From Corbicula japonica (taxonomy: Eukaryota; Mollusca; Bivalvia; Venerida; Cyrenidae), in NCBI GenBank assembly GCA_038501625.1, contig JAZAYU010000185.1:1-64000 (forward strand): DNA of 64,000 nucleotides. The letters are read 5' to 3'. The position numbers were made by a program, and so were the translations under genes. The notes below the pieces were generated by a model. The model did no database searches. It was not told the origin of the DNA and saw only the letters and a program-made list of their open reading frames with translations. The stretch's first letter is position 1. The number at the start of each line of letters is the position of its first letter. This document shows, piece after piece, positions 11,388-22,059 of the stretch.

Positions 11388-12225
11388 TTATCAAGTAAAT
11401 ATGATAAAGGGGAATACATTTGTAACTCTAAAAATAGGCAAAGTAGAGTTATTGGTCTTGCACATTGCACTACCTACCAATGTCAGTGTATGAAGTTTGA
11501 ATAAAATCCCTCCAGTAGTTTTGGACTTACGCTCCAGATGTTTATCAAGTAAATGTGATAAAGGGGAATTACTCTAAAAATAGGCAAGGTAGAGTTATTG
11601 TTCTTGCACAATGCACTACCTACCAATGTGCTCTGTCAGTGTATGAAGTTTGAATAAAATCCCTCAAGTAGTTTTGGACTTATGCCCCGGACAAAATTTA
11701 TCAAGTAAATATGATAAAGGGGAATAACTCAAAAAATAGGCAATGTAGAGTTATTGTTCTTGCACATTGCACTACCTACCAATGTCAGTGTATGAAGTTT
11801 GAATAAAATCCCTCCAGTAGTTTTGGACTTACACTCCGGACAAAATTTATCAAGTAAATATGATAAAGGGGAATAACTTTTAAAATAGGCAAGATAGAGT
11901 TATTGTTCTTGCACATTGCACTACATACCAATGAGCTCTGTCAGTGTATGAAGTTTGAATAAAATCACTCAAGTAGTTTTGGACTTATGCTCCGGACAAA
12001 ATTTATGTAGTAAATATGATAAAGGGGAATAACTCTAAAAATAGGCAAGGTAGAGTTATTGTTCTTGCACACTGCACTACCTACCAATGAGCTCTGTCAG
12101 TGTATGAAGTTTGAATAAAATCGCTCCAGTAGTTTTGGACTTATGCTCCGGACAAAATTGTTTTGGACGGACGCACAGACAAAGGGCATTCCTAATATCC
12201 CCCTTGCCTTCGGCGGGGGGATAAA
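11388..12225. repeat. About 152-bp tandem repeat, 5 copies, with GC-rich tail
   Basis: Five copies start near 11388, 11541, 11697, 11846 and 12002. Each contains AAATATGATAAAGGGGAA, GTAGAGTTATTGTTCTTGCA, CACTACCTACCAATG and TTTGAATAAAATCCCTCCAG, then TAGTTTTGGACTTA. The last copy is followed by GGACGGACGCACAGAC and CCCCCTTGCCTTCGGCGGGG, the kind of hairpin tail seen on a dispersed element common in mollusc genomes. Copies differ by small indels and substitutions. Confidence 0.9.
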
Positions 12226-12560
12226 TAAAAAATGCCAACACTGTAAATCCTGATCAGATGACATGTGCTGGCTAATCTGGATCTACACAGGTGGCACATG
12301 GAATAACATGCATATATAAGGAGTCAAGGTTATAAAGGAAGTTAAATTTCAATGTTTTAAAGACAACTGAAGAAAATTTTATCTACACATAATTTAAAGT
12401 TAATAATTACAGCGGTAATGCAATAACAGGTATCTATCGTAATCACCTGACTTTCAGTTTAGACTCTGAACACTGGCACAGCCTTCTTCCCTCAAACAGT
12501 TACCTTTTATGGTGTCAGATGTTTTTCATTTTCCCTTTATACTCATGAAATATACTTATT

Positions 12561-12793
12561 AACCCTTTCCTCCATAGATACACCTTAATTGCAAGGACAA
12601 ACAGTTTAGATCCAGATCTGCTGGCACATCCATGACATCTGATCAGGATCTAAACTGTTTACTTTTTGATTTGATAGGTTATCCTCTCTGGCAAAAATGT
12701 GACCAGTGCAGATCCTGATCAGATGCCACAGATGTGCCGGCTGATCCGGATCTTCACTGATCGCACATGCATAAAAATGTAGGAAAGGGTTAA
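12561..12793. mobile_element. MITE family 2 (AACCCTTTCCTCC), intact copy
   Basis: Bounded by AACCCTTTCCTCCATAGATA and its inverted end TAGGAAAGGGTTAA. Inside are two palindromic blocks built from GATCCAGATCTGCTGGCACA and CATCTGATCAGGATCTAAAC. The flanks suggest a TA or TTA target duplication. About a dozen further copies are in this window. Confidence 0.85.
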
Positions 12794-12819
12794 TACATGT
12801 AATCTTCAAAATGCAGTCA

Positions 12820-13100
12820 ACATATATGAACATTTATGTTTATACACTCTGAATACAATTTATAACAAAATCCATGCATGTTTTAACACACTCTGTCCAT
12901 ATTCCTCAACAACAATTACATATATGTACATTAATGTTTATACACTCTGAACACAATTTATAACAAAATCCACATATATGTAAACACACTCTGTCCTTAT
13001 TCCACAACAACATATATGTATGTTTATGTATATATACACTCTGAACACAATTGAAACTCCGCACGTGTAAACACACTCTGTTCTTATTGCACAACAATTT
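12820..13100. repeat. About 95-bp tandem repeat, 3 copies
   Basis: Three imperfect copies, each with TTTATACACTCTGAACACAA, a variant of TTATAACAAAATCCA and TAAACACACTCTGTCC, start near 12829, 12930 and 13020. Confidence 0.75.
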
Positions 13101-13182
13101 CCACTGAATGATATTTCCTGTCATCAACCTCTTGATCCTCTAAGTATTTGCTGGAAAAAAATAATAAAATGAGTTAATAGGC

Positions 13183-13400
13183 CTATTATTCTCTTTCCTC
13201 CTTATATACACATTTTTACATATGTGCGTACTGCGTAGATCCAGATAAGCCGGCACAACTGTGCTGTCTGATCAGGATCTTCACTGTTCGCTTGGTCAGA
13301 AAAAACCTAATAAATCATAAAGGAAACAGTGCAGATCCTGATCAGATGGCACAGATGTGCCAGCTTATCTGGATCTACACTGCTAGCCCATTCCAATCCT
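13183..13400. mobile_element. MITE family 2 copy
   Basis: Begins TCTCTTTCCTCCTTATATAC and contains GATCCAGATAAGCCGGCACA, TCTGATCAGGATCTTCACTG and TTATCTGGATCTACACTG. The right terminal repeat is worn. Confidence 0.8.
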
Positions 13401-13527
13401 GAAATTTTTATTATCCAGTCCATAAGCTTAGCTCTTCACGAGCATTAAAATGTGGTGAATAAATATCAAATCATGAAATCCAGACCAAACCTGAAACGTA
13501 GCAGATCTGATTCAGCATCAGAAAGCC

Positions 13528-13747
13528 TTAATACATAGATACTCCTTTATTGCATCTTGGCAAACAGTGTAGATCCAGATCAGCTAGCACATTCGTGCCA
13601 TCTGAATTGGCACTGTTCCCTTTTTCCAACAAAGAAGTGAATAGTGCAGATCCTGACCAGACAAACAAATGTGCCGGCTGATCTGAATCTACAATGGTCG
13701 CACAATACATATACTAAAATTTAAAAAAAAACGGAGGAGAGGGTTAA
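13528..13747. mobile_element. MITE family 2 copy
   Basis: Contains GTGTAGATCCAGATCAGCTA, the paired TGCAGATCCTGACCAG and GCCGGCTGATCTGAATCTAC, and the right end GGAGGAGAGGGTTAA. Confidence 0.8.
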
Positions 13748-13827
13748 CTGAAAGTAATGTCTATGTACTTGCAGAAAAAGCAATGACTTTATTTCAAAGT
13801 AATAGCTTACAAAGCCTTTTATCATTT

Positions 13828-14107
13828 AACCATTTCCTCCATAGACACACTTTATTGCATGGGCGAAGTTTAGATCCAGATCAGCCAGCACATCTGTGCC
13901 CATCTGATCAGGATCTAAACAATTTGCTTTTTGATTAATTAGGTCATTTCTGAACAAAATGCGGCTAGTGCAGATCCTGATTAGAGTCTAGACGGCACGG
14001 ATGTGCTGGCTGATCTGGATCTACACTGGTTGCACATGGGATCTACTTATGAAGTTTCAACTTCATAACTCTTAGATAAAAATGTGTATATATGGAGAAA
14101 AGGATTA
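13828..14107. mobile_element. MITE family 2 copy
   Basis: Begins AACCATTTCCTCCATAGACA and ends GGAGAAAAGGATTAAA, with the internal palindromic blocks GATCCAGATCAGCCAGCACA and GGCTGATCTGGATCTACACT. Confidence 0.85.
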
Positions 14108-14289
14108 AATAGATATATATTTCTCAACACAGAATGTTTTTTTCTAGTTGTGCAAATGTTCTACTGTGGATTGATTATATTTGGTGTTGGTTAAATTTTC
14201 AGGTATTGCGCACTAAGTCAAGTCCCCGAAATCAAACCCAAGTGAAATAAAATCATGTGACTAACATAACTTATTGTATAAGTATAATA

Positions 14290-14405
14290 AATCTGCACAA
14301 ATTTACGACCAGGGGAAAATATCTTTTGTGCTTTCTTCACCAAAAAAATTTGTTCCCAAGCTCAGAATCAAAATGCAAGAATTTGCATCAATTGAAATCC
14401 CTGCA
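14290..14405. repeat. CAGGGATTTCAAT-type MITE, right-end fragment
   Basis: AATGCAAGAATTTGCATCAA then TTGAAATCCCTG matches the right end of the elements at 9861 and 15269. No left end is present. Confidence 0.6.
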
Positions 14406-14683
14406 TCAATGGAAACATTTTTATCGAGTTAACAATGTACAAATGCCCACCTTTCCAGCTTCCCTCACATGACTCCGGCGTATGACCGCAGACTTGTCAG
14501 CCTTTGCATTATCAGCAGCTAACTTTGCCAGTCTCTTCAGAAACGTAAGGTAATTCATCCAAGCCTAAAAAAAATTTTAAAAAGATTTTTTTTAACGTTT
14601 TGGAAGTTTTCTTTTTCCAGTTTTAATATTTCTGTGATCATCTACAGACAAGGCTGTGAGAATAGAAAGTTTTTCCAATTTTA

Positions 14684-15022
14684 TGGTTACGTCGCAGGAA
14701 TTGCATGGCTAGGCGCTGTCGCCGTGACGGTGCGGGTTCGCTCCCAGCTAGAGACACTATCATTTGAAATTCACAGTAGCGCTATTTGTGCAGTGTGGCG
14801 GCCGTAAAAAGTCTCCCCATACATTTAGTCAGTACTGTTATCAGTAAATAAACCCGTTACCGATGTCATGCGGTGATTGTTACGTATATCAGGCCTATCC
14901 GATCAACGTTTTTGGCGTTGTCCCGGTTAGCTCAGTTGGTTACGTCGCAGGAATTGCATGGCTAGGCGCTGTCGCCGTGACGGTGCGGGTTCGCTCCCAG
15001 CTAGAGACACTATCATTTGAGA
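14684..15022 (+). mobile_element. Dimeric tRNA-derived SINE-like unit
   Basis: An 83-bp segment (GGTTACGTCGCAGGAATTGC to ACACTATCATTTGA) occurs exactly twice, at 14684-14766 and 14938-15020, a 254-bp period. The second copy is preceded by TTAGCTCAGTTGG, an exact match to the RNA polymerase III box A consensus. Both contain GGTTCGCTCCC, close to box B. This is a tRNA-derived head rather than a working tRNA gene, as the acceptor stem does not pair. The same spacer and head recur at 28619-28827. Confidence 0.75.
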
Positions 15023-15268
15023 AGTTTTGAAAATTTTCAGTTTTCTATATAATAAACATAGGGAAAAAATTCTCCCTTGGCTCAGTAGAGGGAAGTTTAG
15101 GAAATTTGGGAGACTATTTCTCCCAAGCCTCCCTCTAAGCCATTCCGTATATGATTCTAAAATGACTGTCAATTTTTTCCAAAGGGCATAAAATAATTAG
15201 ACTAATAAACTTGATAAATCACAGTCGAAAGTTTGTTATAAATTTACATTTATTAAATCTTCATGACC

Positions 15269-15629
15269 AAGGGATTTCAATATTTTTTTGAAAACCAGGT
15301 GTCATCTGACCCCTGTTGAGAATTTTCAAGGGGCAATATTACTAATAATCAGATAGTCGCAAGTCATATCATGTATTCAGTGAACTGTACTACTTATAAA
15401 AATTGCTTAAATTTCATTTTAATTTAATTTTAGGGGTCAAGTAAACATTAACTTGATAAATAAAATGCAATAGACAAAATATTTGTTATTTTTTGCAAAA
15501 TTGGAGCAAATTTCTAAAATTCTCTTGCATCAAAATGACCCCAAGCTTAGAATTAGGTGGGGTCAAATGTGAAAAAATTCAAATTTGTTTGCATCAAAAT
15601 GCAAGAATCTGCATCTATTGAAATCCCTG
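15269..15629. mobile_element. CAGGGATTTCAAT-type MITE, copy 2
   Basis: Begins AAGGGATTTCAATA (first C mutated) and ends TTGAAATCCCTG. ATGACC directly precedes (15263-15268) and follows (15630-15635), a candidate 6-bp target duplication. Interior matches the copy at 9861. Confidence 0.85.
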
Positions 15630-15641
15630 ATGACCATAATA

Positions 15642-16187
15642 CAGGGTTTTTTTAAGGAAGAGGAGAAGACGCTGGACGCTGGTCAAAAGGGGAAAATAGC
15701 GTGAAAAATACAAAATTGGGGAAAATCTAGTTAATTATACACTCTTGCTTGTATTAGCTAGAGTGAATGTTCATAGTCAAGTTTATGCTTCTGTTATTCT
15801 TTTTTTAATTTTGCTTTCATTACCAAACAGTCTATTAAGCTTACAGAGGCATGTCTCTTTGTTATCTGTTTTTAAACAGTACAAGAATAAGTTGATTTAT
15901 ACTTGCTCACTTTCTGAGCCTGCTTAAAATTTATCCATAATGTGTGTGCTTATTCGGTTCCGTTAGTACCTAATTTCTATCAAATATTCATGAAAATTGT
16001 GCAGATTTTAGCTGAAATAGATTAAACATAACTATAAATTAAGCTTCTGTTTACGTTTTGATAAAAAATATCACTTTACAAGGGGGAAATTGATTTTTGT
16101 TGGGGAAAAAATTTTCTGTGGGGAATTTTTTTTCTAGGAGAAGACGCTCACTACCAGCGTCAGTTTGTTAAGGAAAAAAAAAACCTG
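15642..16187. mobile_element. CAGGG element with 5-bp duplication TAATA
   Basis: Begins CAGGGTTTTTTTAAGG and ends CCTTAAC-complementary TTAAGG...AAAACCTG. TAATA is present on both flanks (15637-15641 and 16188-16192). Sub-terminal GGAGAAGACGCT is repeated near both ends in the same direction, with an inverted copy of CAGCGTC. It lies only 12 bases from the preceding MITE. No transposase is recognised. Confidence 0.85.
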
Positions 16188-16397
16188 TAATAGAATGCAA
16201 AATGTTGCCACATTGGTGATCTTAACATATATGGTGCCTGTTTTAACTCTTTGTTCCATATACTTGTATGTATATTCCTTTTTACCCAAGATCTTGGTCA
16301 GTGACTCACAAATAACCCCATGAATCTAAATGTGATTAGCATAGAACCTGATCAGAGATTCTGATGGCAATGTTCACTATGAGATATCAGCCAGATC

Positions 16398-16740
16398 CAG
16401 GGCTTTTTTTCACCATTTTGGGAATATGAACCATACCCCTGGAATTGGGAAATTTATCGTCGTTTTGCCAGAAATTAGTAATTTTTTTAGCATCATTGGG
16501 GAATAAGAAGTGTTACTGTTATCTGCTGTTGTTTTAATCATTGCCATCCATATTTAATATTGTCAATAATTCCTGGCTTAAAGAGCAAAAGGTGCAGTGC
16601 TGATGCTGTTGTTTTTCTTTAGAAATGTTTGTTTTGATTCAATTGGGAATTTTTCTTCTCAAATTGGGAAAAAAGTATATGTTTTGCCATTGGGAACATG
16701 ACTGAACAACGGCTATAAAATCAACTGAAAAAAAGCCCTG
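16398..16740. mobile_element. CAGGG element with 5-bp duplication AGATC
   Basis: Begins CAGGGCTTTTTTTCA and ends TGAAAAAAAGCCCTG, near-perfect terminal inverted repeats. AGATC flanks both sides (16393-16397, 16741-16745). The interior is rich in ATTGGGAA on both strands. The surrounding DNA at 16240-16397 and after 16745 resembles a worn family 2 copy, so this is probably a nested insertion. Confidence 0.9.
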
Positions 16741-16999
16741 AGATCAGAAGAAGTAACATTAATTTTACATGCATCTACATGCAACGGATTAAGCAAGTTT
16801 TGGGGAGTTCTAATTTCACTGGCAAATTTACTTTATTAGTTAGTGCCAGTTGGCAATTAAAAATGTTTCATTAACTTAAGAGTAGGAGTTACACCTACAA
16901 ATTGTACATAAACCATATTGTACTTTGCTTCTGTCATTTCAAACACAGCACTTAAAGACATCTATAGCAGAAATATTAATATAGCGGACATCTGTAACA

Positions 17000-17535
17000 C
17001 TTTGCTCCATAGATACATGTAATTAGATATACCAGGGTTTTTTCAGCACTTTCTTTGCCTCCGGAAAATGAAGGTGATAAGTTTAGACAATATACCAAAT
17101 TAACCATTAAATTTACTACAGTTTCACTGTTTTATAAAGAATTTAAATTTCAAAATTTTCATATAACTTATAATTAAAATGAGAAAATTATTTCCTAATA
17201 ACAGTTTGCTTAATTATTAATATGTTGAGTTAACAGTTTTGTATTGTGTGTTTGAATAAAGACTGAAAGCAAGTAAAAGTATATTGGTATTGTAAAAAAT
17301 AGACTGATTTAAGCTTAATAATTGCATATGAAACTTTCCAAAGACGGACCATTTTATTGATGTAAAAATTCCAAAAAAGGCATTTTTGTTGATAAATTCC
17401 CAAAATGCCCAGACTCCGTTTCCCAAAATAGGCAGAAGAACCCCTGTATACCTACATTGTGTGGGCAAACAGTGTAGATCGTGATTAGCTGGAACAGCTG
17501 TGCCATCTGATCAGGATCTATAATCTTCGCTTTTT
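17000..17535. mobile_element. MITE family 2 copy split by the 17033 insertion
   Basis: TTTGCTCCATAGATACATG (left end) is followed, after the inserted element, by GTGTAGATCGTGATTAGCTG and CATCTGATCAGGATCTATAA. The second half is not clearly present here. Confidence 0.65.
17033..17446. mobile_element. CAGGG element with 5-bp duplication TATAC
   Basis: Begins CAGGGTTTTTTCAGCA and ends AGAAGAACCCCTG. TATAC flanks both sides (17028-17032 and 17447-17451). To the left is CTCCATAGATACATG and to the right GTGTAGATCGTGATTAGCTG, the start and first block of MITE family 2, so the element landed inside a family 2 copy. Confidence 0.88.
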
Positions 17536-17766
17536 GGCAATAGAAAAAAAAATATTTTAGATTCTCATCCCCGCCCGCCCCTTTCCAAAACCACCCGCCC
17601 CAATAAAATTTATTGGCAAAATAATCGGAACATATTCTGTTCCGGACAGAACAGGTTTTAGACCATCTCGGATATATAAAATGTTCATCATTTCAAAGCT
17701 TACTGAAGGTGATAGTGTCACTGTTAAAGACTGGTATGGCTTTTCAAGCAAGAATAGGCACCAACC

Positions 17767-18742
17767 CAGGGCTTTTCATCAGGAAATTGGGAAGAGGCCC
17801 TGGCCTTTCAAATTGGGAAATTTATTTATGCGCGATAATTGTTCATTTTGGGAAATTTTTGCGCGATGATTGTTCATCTTGGGAAAACAAAATTTATTGA
17901 AATAAGGGGTACTGGAGTACAAATTAATATAGAAATGAGCATTTTAACATTAATTTAATTCTTATAGCACTTTTTTTTTCAGATTTTCACAATTCTATAC
18001 ATGTAGTATTCACAAGCTTCAAAGGTCCATGTCTCTTTCCTTTGCATCTTTGAGTTTTTCAACATGTAAGAGGGTGCAACACTTTCAGGTACCTCTGTGG
18101 AACAAATGCCAGAGTCAGAGGTAGCAACTCTAACAGGGACCTCTGTTGTAGAAACGAGTATGGAACTGGAAGAATCTGGGGCAGCAACATTAGAAATACT
18201 GGGGATTTCCTTGGTAGACGTTGCACCCTTTGGATCTAATTTTTGTTTTTTTTACCCCATAGTCAAATAACGATTTCTGGTTTTCTTTGCGTTTCACGGA
18301 TTTGCAGTAATATTTACCATTATGCGACATTTGTTGATGGATGCAACCGGGAAATAAACACCGATTTATCTCCCGTGAAACGGAATAAAATCCAGACTTT
18401 CGGAACGTTCGACTGTTTCACTGCGATAACGACTGAGTAAGAGTCTATCGGAACTAAACTGATTAGACGGATTAGACTGGTTTTGCGTAACACGGGTGCC
18501 ATGCGTACTTCCGCTTATAGTATGTCAAAAAAGTCGATACCAGACAAACGCTTCTCCGGAAATAACGAATGTAAACAAATTAATCGATTTTTTAACATTT
18601 CTAGGGGGAATTTCTAAGATTTTGGGAAATTATGTCTTGCAGTTTGGGAAGAAACTCTGCCACAATTGGGAAAAAAACTATATTTTTCGGATTGGGAAGT
18701 AGCCGAATATTGGCCTCTGTTATATAAGGATGAAAAGCCCTG
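17767..18742. mobile_element. 976-bp CAGGG element with 5-bp duplication CAACC
   Basis: Begins CAGGGCTTTTCATC and ends GATGAAAAGCCCTG, perfect 14-bp terminal inverted repeats. CAACC flanks both sides (17762-17766, 18743-18747). Interior contains repeated ATTGGGAAATTT motifs near both ends. It is the largest of the family but shows no open frame longer than about 65 residues and nothing like a transposase, so it is non-autonomous or badly decayed. Confidence 0.9.
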
Positions 18743-18969
18743 CAACCTGCTACTTTGTTGTTATCCTGATTTTTGGAAGAAATTGAAAAGTATACTAATA
18801 TTCTACACCAAAGGTTCTGGTAACTATAAATGCTATTGTCTCAAAATTTTAAGTTAGTTTTTACTTCTGTTCTCATGTATTTCGTTAATAAAAAATAAAA
18901 ATTAAAAAGTATCCACCCACCCCTTTTTTTCCCAAAATCCAGACGAGAATCTAATAATTTATTTTTTCT

Positions 18970-19155
18970 GGCCATAGATTTGGGTTGTTTTTGATCAAGA
19001 TGCAACAAGTGTAGAACAAGATCAGCACTTTGCTTTTGTCATATCATAAACTGCACCCAAACAACCAGTGCAGATCCAGAGCATGGATATGCTAGCTGAT
19101 CTGGCTCTACACTGGTTGCACACACATTTAAACACATATATATGAAATAAAGGTT
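18970..19155. mobile_element. MITE family 2, partial copy
   Basis: CAAGTGTAGAACAAGATCAG, then CCAGTGCAGATCCAGAGC and GCTAGCTGATCTGGCTCTAC. The first block is shortened by a deletion. Confidence 0.65.
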
Positions 19156-20164
19156 TAACAGTAAAAATTCAGCTATAATTTTCACTCAAGTTGCTACCTT
19201 GGATCTTTTATGATTTAAAAAAAAAATGGAAAAAAAAATTTAGTTTTAATTTCCTGCCTAAAGATCTAGATGCAACAAGCATTGGAATTTGTCCAGCACT
19301 TGCTATTACCGCCATTCTTGTTGGTTTTCCCTCGACAGAAACACATATGTCATAGATGGCCATCAAAAGTAGGACCTCCGATGATAAGAAATCTCGCGAA
19401 AATACGTGTCAAATTGGGGGAAATTACACTTACCATATTATGTACTTTCGACAATGACGCTTTTTCGAACCTGATCTTAAGAATCGATTTCAATTTTGTG
19501 TTTGGAAGTTTGCTTAACATTCTAATTATTGATAGGCCCTATTTTGAAGAATCTTGTTGAATTTTCCGCCAGTGTTTTGATCAGTGTCATAAAGCGCTTG
19601 TTTCATTCGCGGTTTTTGCTTTCGTAACCAATTTTAGCCCCCGAAAATATTCAGCCCGACTGTATGTAATTTTATTCATTATCCGTGTCGATGACTTATG
19701 AATATTCATAGAAAACGACATAAAATTATGATATTTCTGATAAGTACAAAACATTTTTATGTTCTATACCTTTGAGCCAACAACTATATCCAACAACCCG
19801 TTGTATGTTCACCGGACAGGGTCTACTTATTAAATAATTATAGAGTAATGACATTGATTCGGAACAGATAATGTTCTTTAGAGGTAAATCCCTAAATTTT
19901 GATAGACATCATTTGTCTTTTTTATTTATCGTGATGTGTCGATTTATGAAAGAAAAAACAATTGCTTTACGAAAGTAGCTGTTTTGTCGAACGTTAACGA
20001 ATAAGACTTGATTGGTGGGTTTAGAAGTAATGTATCATTTATGATTTTTACAAAAGCAATTTATGACAGCCATTTTAGGATATTTCTTAAGATTTTGCTA
20101 TGCCAGATCGGAGCCTTTAGAATACCATATATATGTCGCGACCGGCCGTGATGAAATTGGAAAC
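19156..20164. other. Gene-free stretch
   Basis: No gene is supported. A 96-residue open frame at 19270-19560 has no motif I recognise and no splice context. No clear repeats. Confidence 0.45.
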
Positions 20165-20407
20165 GAGACCCCCAGGAGAAGGTTATTTATGTAAAAGCCT
20201 ATATTTATTATATTCGAAGGTCTTTAAATTATGCTCATACCTCTACTAGTTAGGCTATCTGATCAAGATGCGGACCAAAATGACAAACAAATAGACCCCC
20301 AGTAGAAGATTTTATGTAAGACCTATATTTATTATATTATAAGTTCTTTGATTTATGCTCCTAACTCTACTGGATAGGGCTATTTGATTAACGTGCGGAC
20401 CAAAATT
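20165..20407. repeat. About 122-bp direct tandem duplication
   Basis: Two diverged copies, 20165-20283 and 20290-20407. Both contain GACCCCCAG-AGAAG, CCTATATTTATTATATT, TCTACT and TGCGGACCAAAAT. Confidence 0.85.
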
Positions 20408-20504
20408 ATTCTCCAGAAGATACTGCGTTACCAAAACCTCTTGTCGATTTAAACAAGTTTTGTACAGTTCAAAATATAGGTCAAAATAAATAATCTCTCG
20501 TTCT

Positions 20505-20790
20505 TCCTGGCCCCGCCTGCCCTCATGCCTGCCTGCCCGCCACCGACCTCCGTCCATTCGTCCGCCCGTTCATATGTCGGTCTGTCCGTGTCTCCGCAGG
20601 CCTGCCTGCCCACCCGCCTACCCCCGCCCGCCCGCCCTCCTGCCTGCTCGCTCCCCCCGCCCTCCTGCCTGCTCGCATCCCCCGCCCGTCCGTATGTCTC
20701 TTTCCTGACCCCGCCCTCTCCTCCCCTCATGCCTGCCTGTCGGCCGCCACCGTCCTTACGTCTGTCTGTCTGTCTGTCTGTCTGTTTGAA
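20505..20790. repeat. Pyrimidine-rich low-complexity tract ending in (TCTG)n
   Basis: C-rich tract made of CCTGCCTGCC and CCGCCCGCC variants, ending in about seven TCTG units. Long open frames on both strands here follow from the composition and are not genes. The GC content is far above that of its surroundings. Confidence 0.9.
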
Positions 20791-21222
20791 TTTTACGTAA
20801 AGACCTTTAGCATCATTAAATTTAAATATTTAATTTAAAATAAAACATCAGATTTAATGAAGAACCCAATGTTCGACGTTGATCAAGAGATATATGCTTA
20901 TAGACGGGCATCGCATCAAATGACCCTATTGTCGGTCAACTATGAGAACATTATTCTCCCCCTAGTTTGATGACACACATACGGTCAAGATCAATATCGT
21001 AATCAAACACATTAAACGACAATGTATGGCGTAGCATTTAGGCCAATATTACTCTTCACATTTACTCTAATCAGGAAGTCTATATAGATAAAAAAACACT
21101 AGGTATTTTGTTAATGTTATAATACTGTTCTTATTAAAATTTTCAAAGTATTGTATTTGAAAATAAATTTATTCATTGGAGACATTGGATATTTTAATAT
21201 TTAAGGAAAAACACTTTTTGTA

Positions 21223-21492
21223 TTAAACTACGTAATAAAGGTGAAGGTCCGGAACTGAAATGATATTTAAAATACCAACTTCAATGTATAAACGAATTAA
21301 AAGTTGGATTAGGTAAGCATTTCCCATAGACAAAGCATCAAAAATGGCATTAACATTTTCGAGTGAGTGATCTTCGAAACTCTGTATGCACAGTGATTCG
21401 ATTAGTGAGTCACTAATAGTGACTTCCTTTCGCACGCATTTTTTGTCGTGAATTGTTGGGGCAAAGCGTGCCTTCTTTCGCTTTGTCCTCAT
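21223..21492 (-). CDS. Unrecognised open frame, possible first exon
   Basis: An 89-residue frame starting at 21492. It begins with a basic run (MRTKRKKARF) and continues with a mixed, protein-like middle (KEVTISDSLIESLCIQSFED, then SLENVNAIFDAL). The composition is more protein-like than other frames in this region. I recognise no family. It could be a first exon reading toward lower coordinates, with a possible donor GTATTT near 21270, but no second exon was found. It may equally be chance. Confidence 0.2.
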   Translation of the reverse strand: MRTKRKKARFAPTIHDKKCVRKEVTISDSLIESLCIQSFEDHSLENVNAIFDALSMGNAYLIQLLIRLYIEVGILNIISVPDLHLYYVV

Positions 21493-21952
21493 GCTTTGCT
21501 GTTCCGTTACGTCGTTATATCACACACTCCTCCTAATATGTTGGGAAGAATCGATAATATATTAGAAGCTCTCACAGTATAAGAACTGCGTTCATCAGCA
21601 TATGAAAAATAGTAGGGATGCTTAAAATAAGCTAAAGCCATTCCAGCTTTGAGTTTTCACTTTTCACTCACTGGAAAGAAACTTTTCTTTTTTTTTTCAT
21701 TCCCTGATACACCTATAGCAAATGGACCTGGGACGAGGCGAGGGGGTCACCCTATTCATATGCGATTTTTCCAAAATGGGATGGTGGAATTGTTTAATTT
21801 CATTTTTACATTTGATATATGATGTTTATCACTATGGACATGCTTATTTAAGGATTAATAATAACGTTTTTAGGCCCCTCTTACCTAATCCTTCACCGGC
21901 TAATTTACATGGCTACTAATGTAGCATATAACACACCATAGTTTAATTTGAA

Positions 21953-21961
21953 TTATATATA
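21953..21961 (+). promoter_or_regulatory. TATA-like box of annexin gene A
   Basis: TATATATAG lies about 105 bases upstream of the proposed ATG at 22060. Spacing is reasonable for a leader of about 75 bases. Only the position supports it. Confidence 0.35.
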
Positions 21962-22059
21962 GCGCAAGTAAAGTATTCATTCCTAAGCTATTACAGTACA
22001 GTACATGTACATACATTTGTGATTACAGCCTCAATACAGTATAGCATTTCAAACACGTG

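Noticed and set aside
14927..15020. Functional tRNA gene at the polymerase III boxes
   Set aside because: Boxes A and B are good but the sequence is a repeated 254-bp unit with no closed acceptor stem, better explained as a SINE head.
19270..19560. 96-residue frame as a gene
   Set aside because: No recognisable motif, no splice partners, and within transposon-rich DNA.
20449..20800. Overlapping 80-93 residue frames on both strands, Pro/Ser- or Gly/Arg-rich
   Set aside because: Low-complexity pyrimidine tract. The open frames follow from biased composition.
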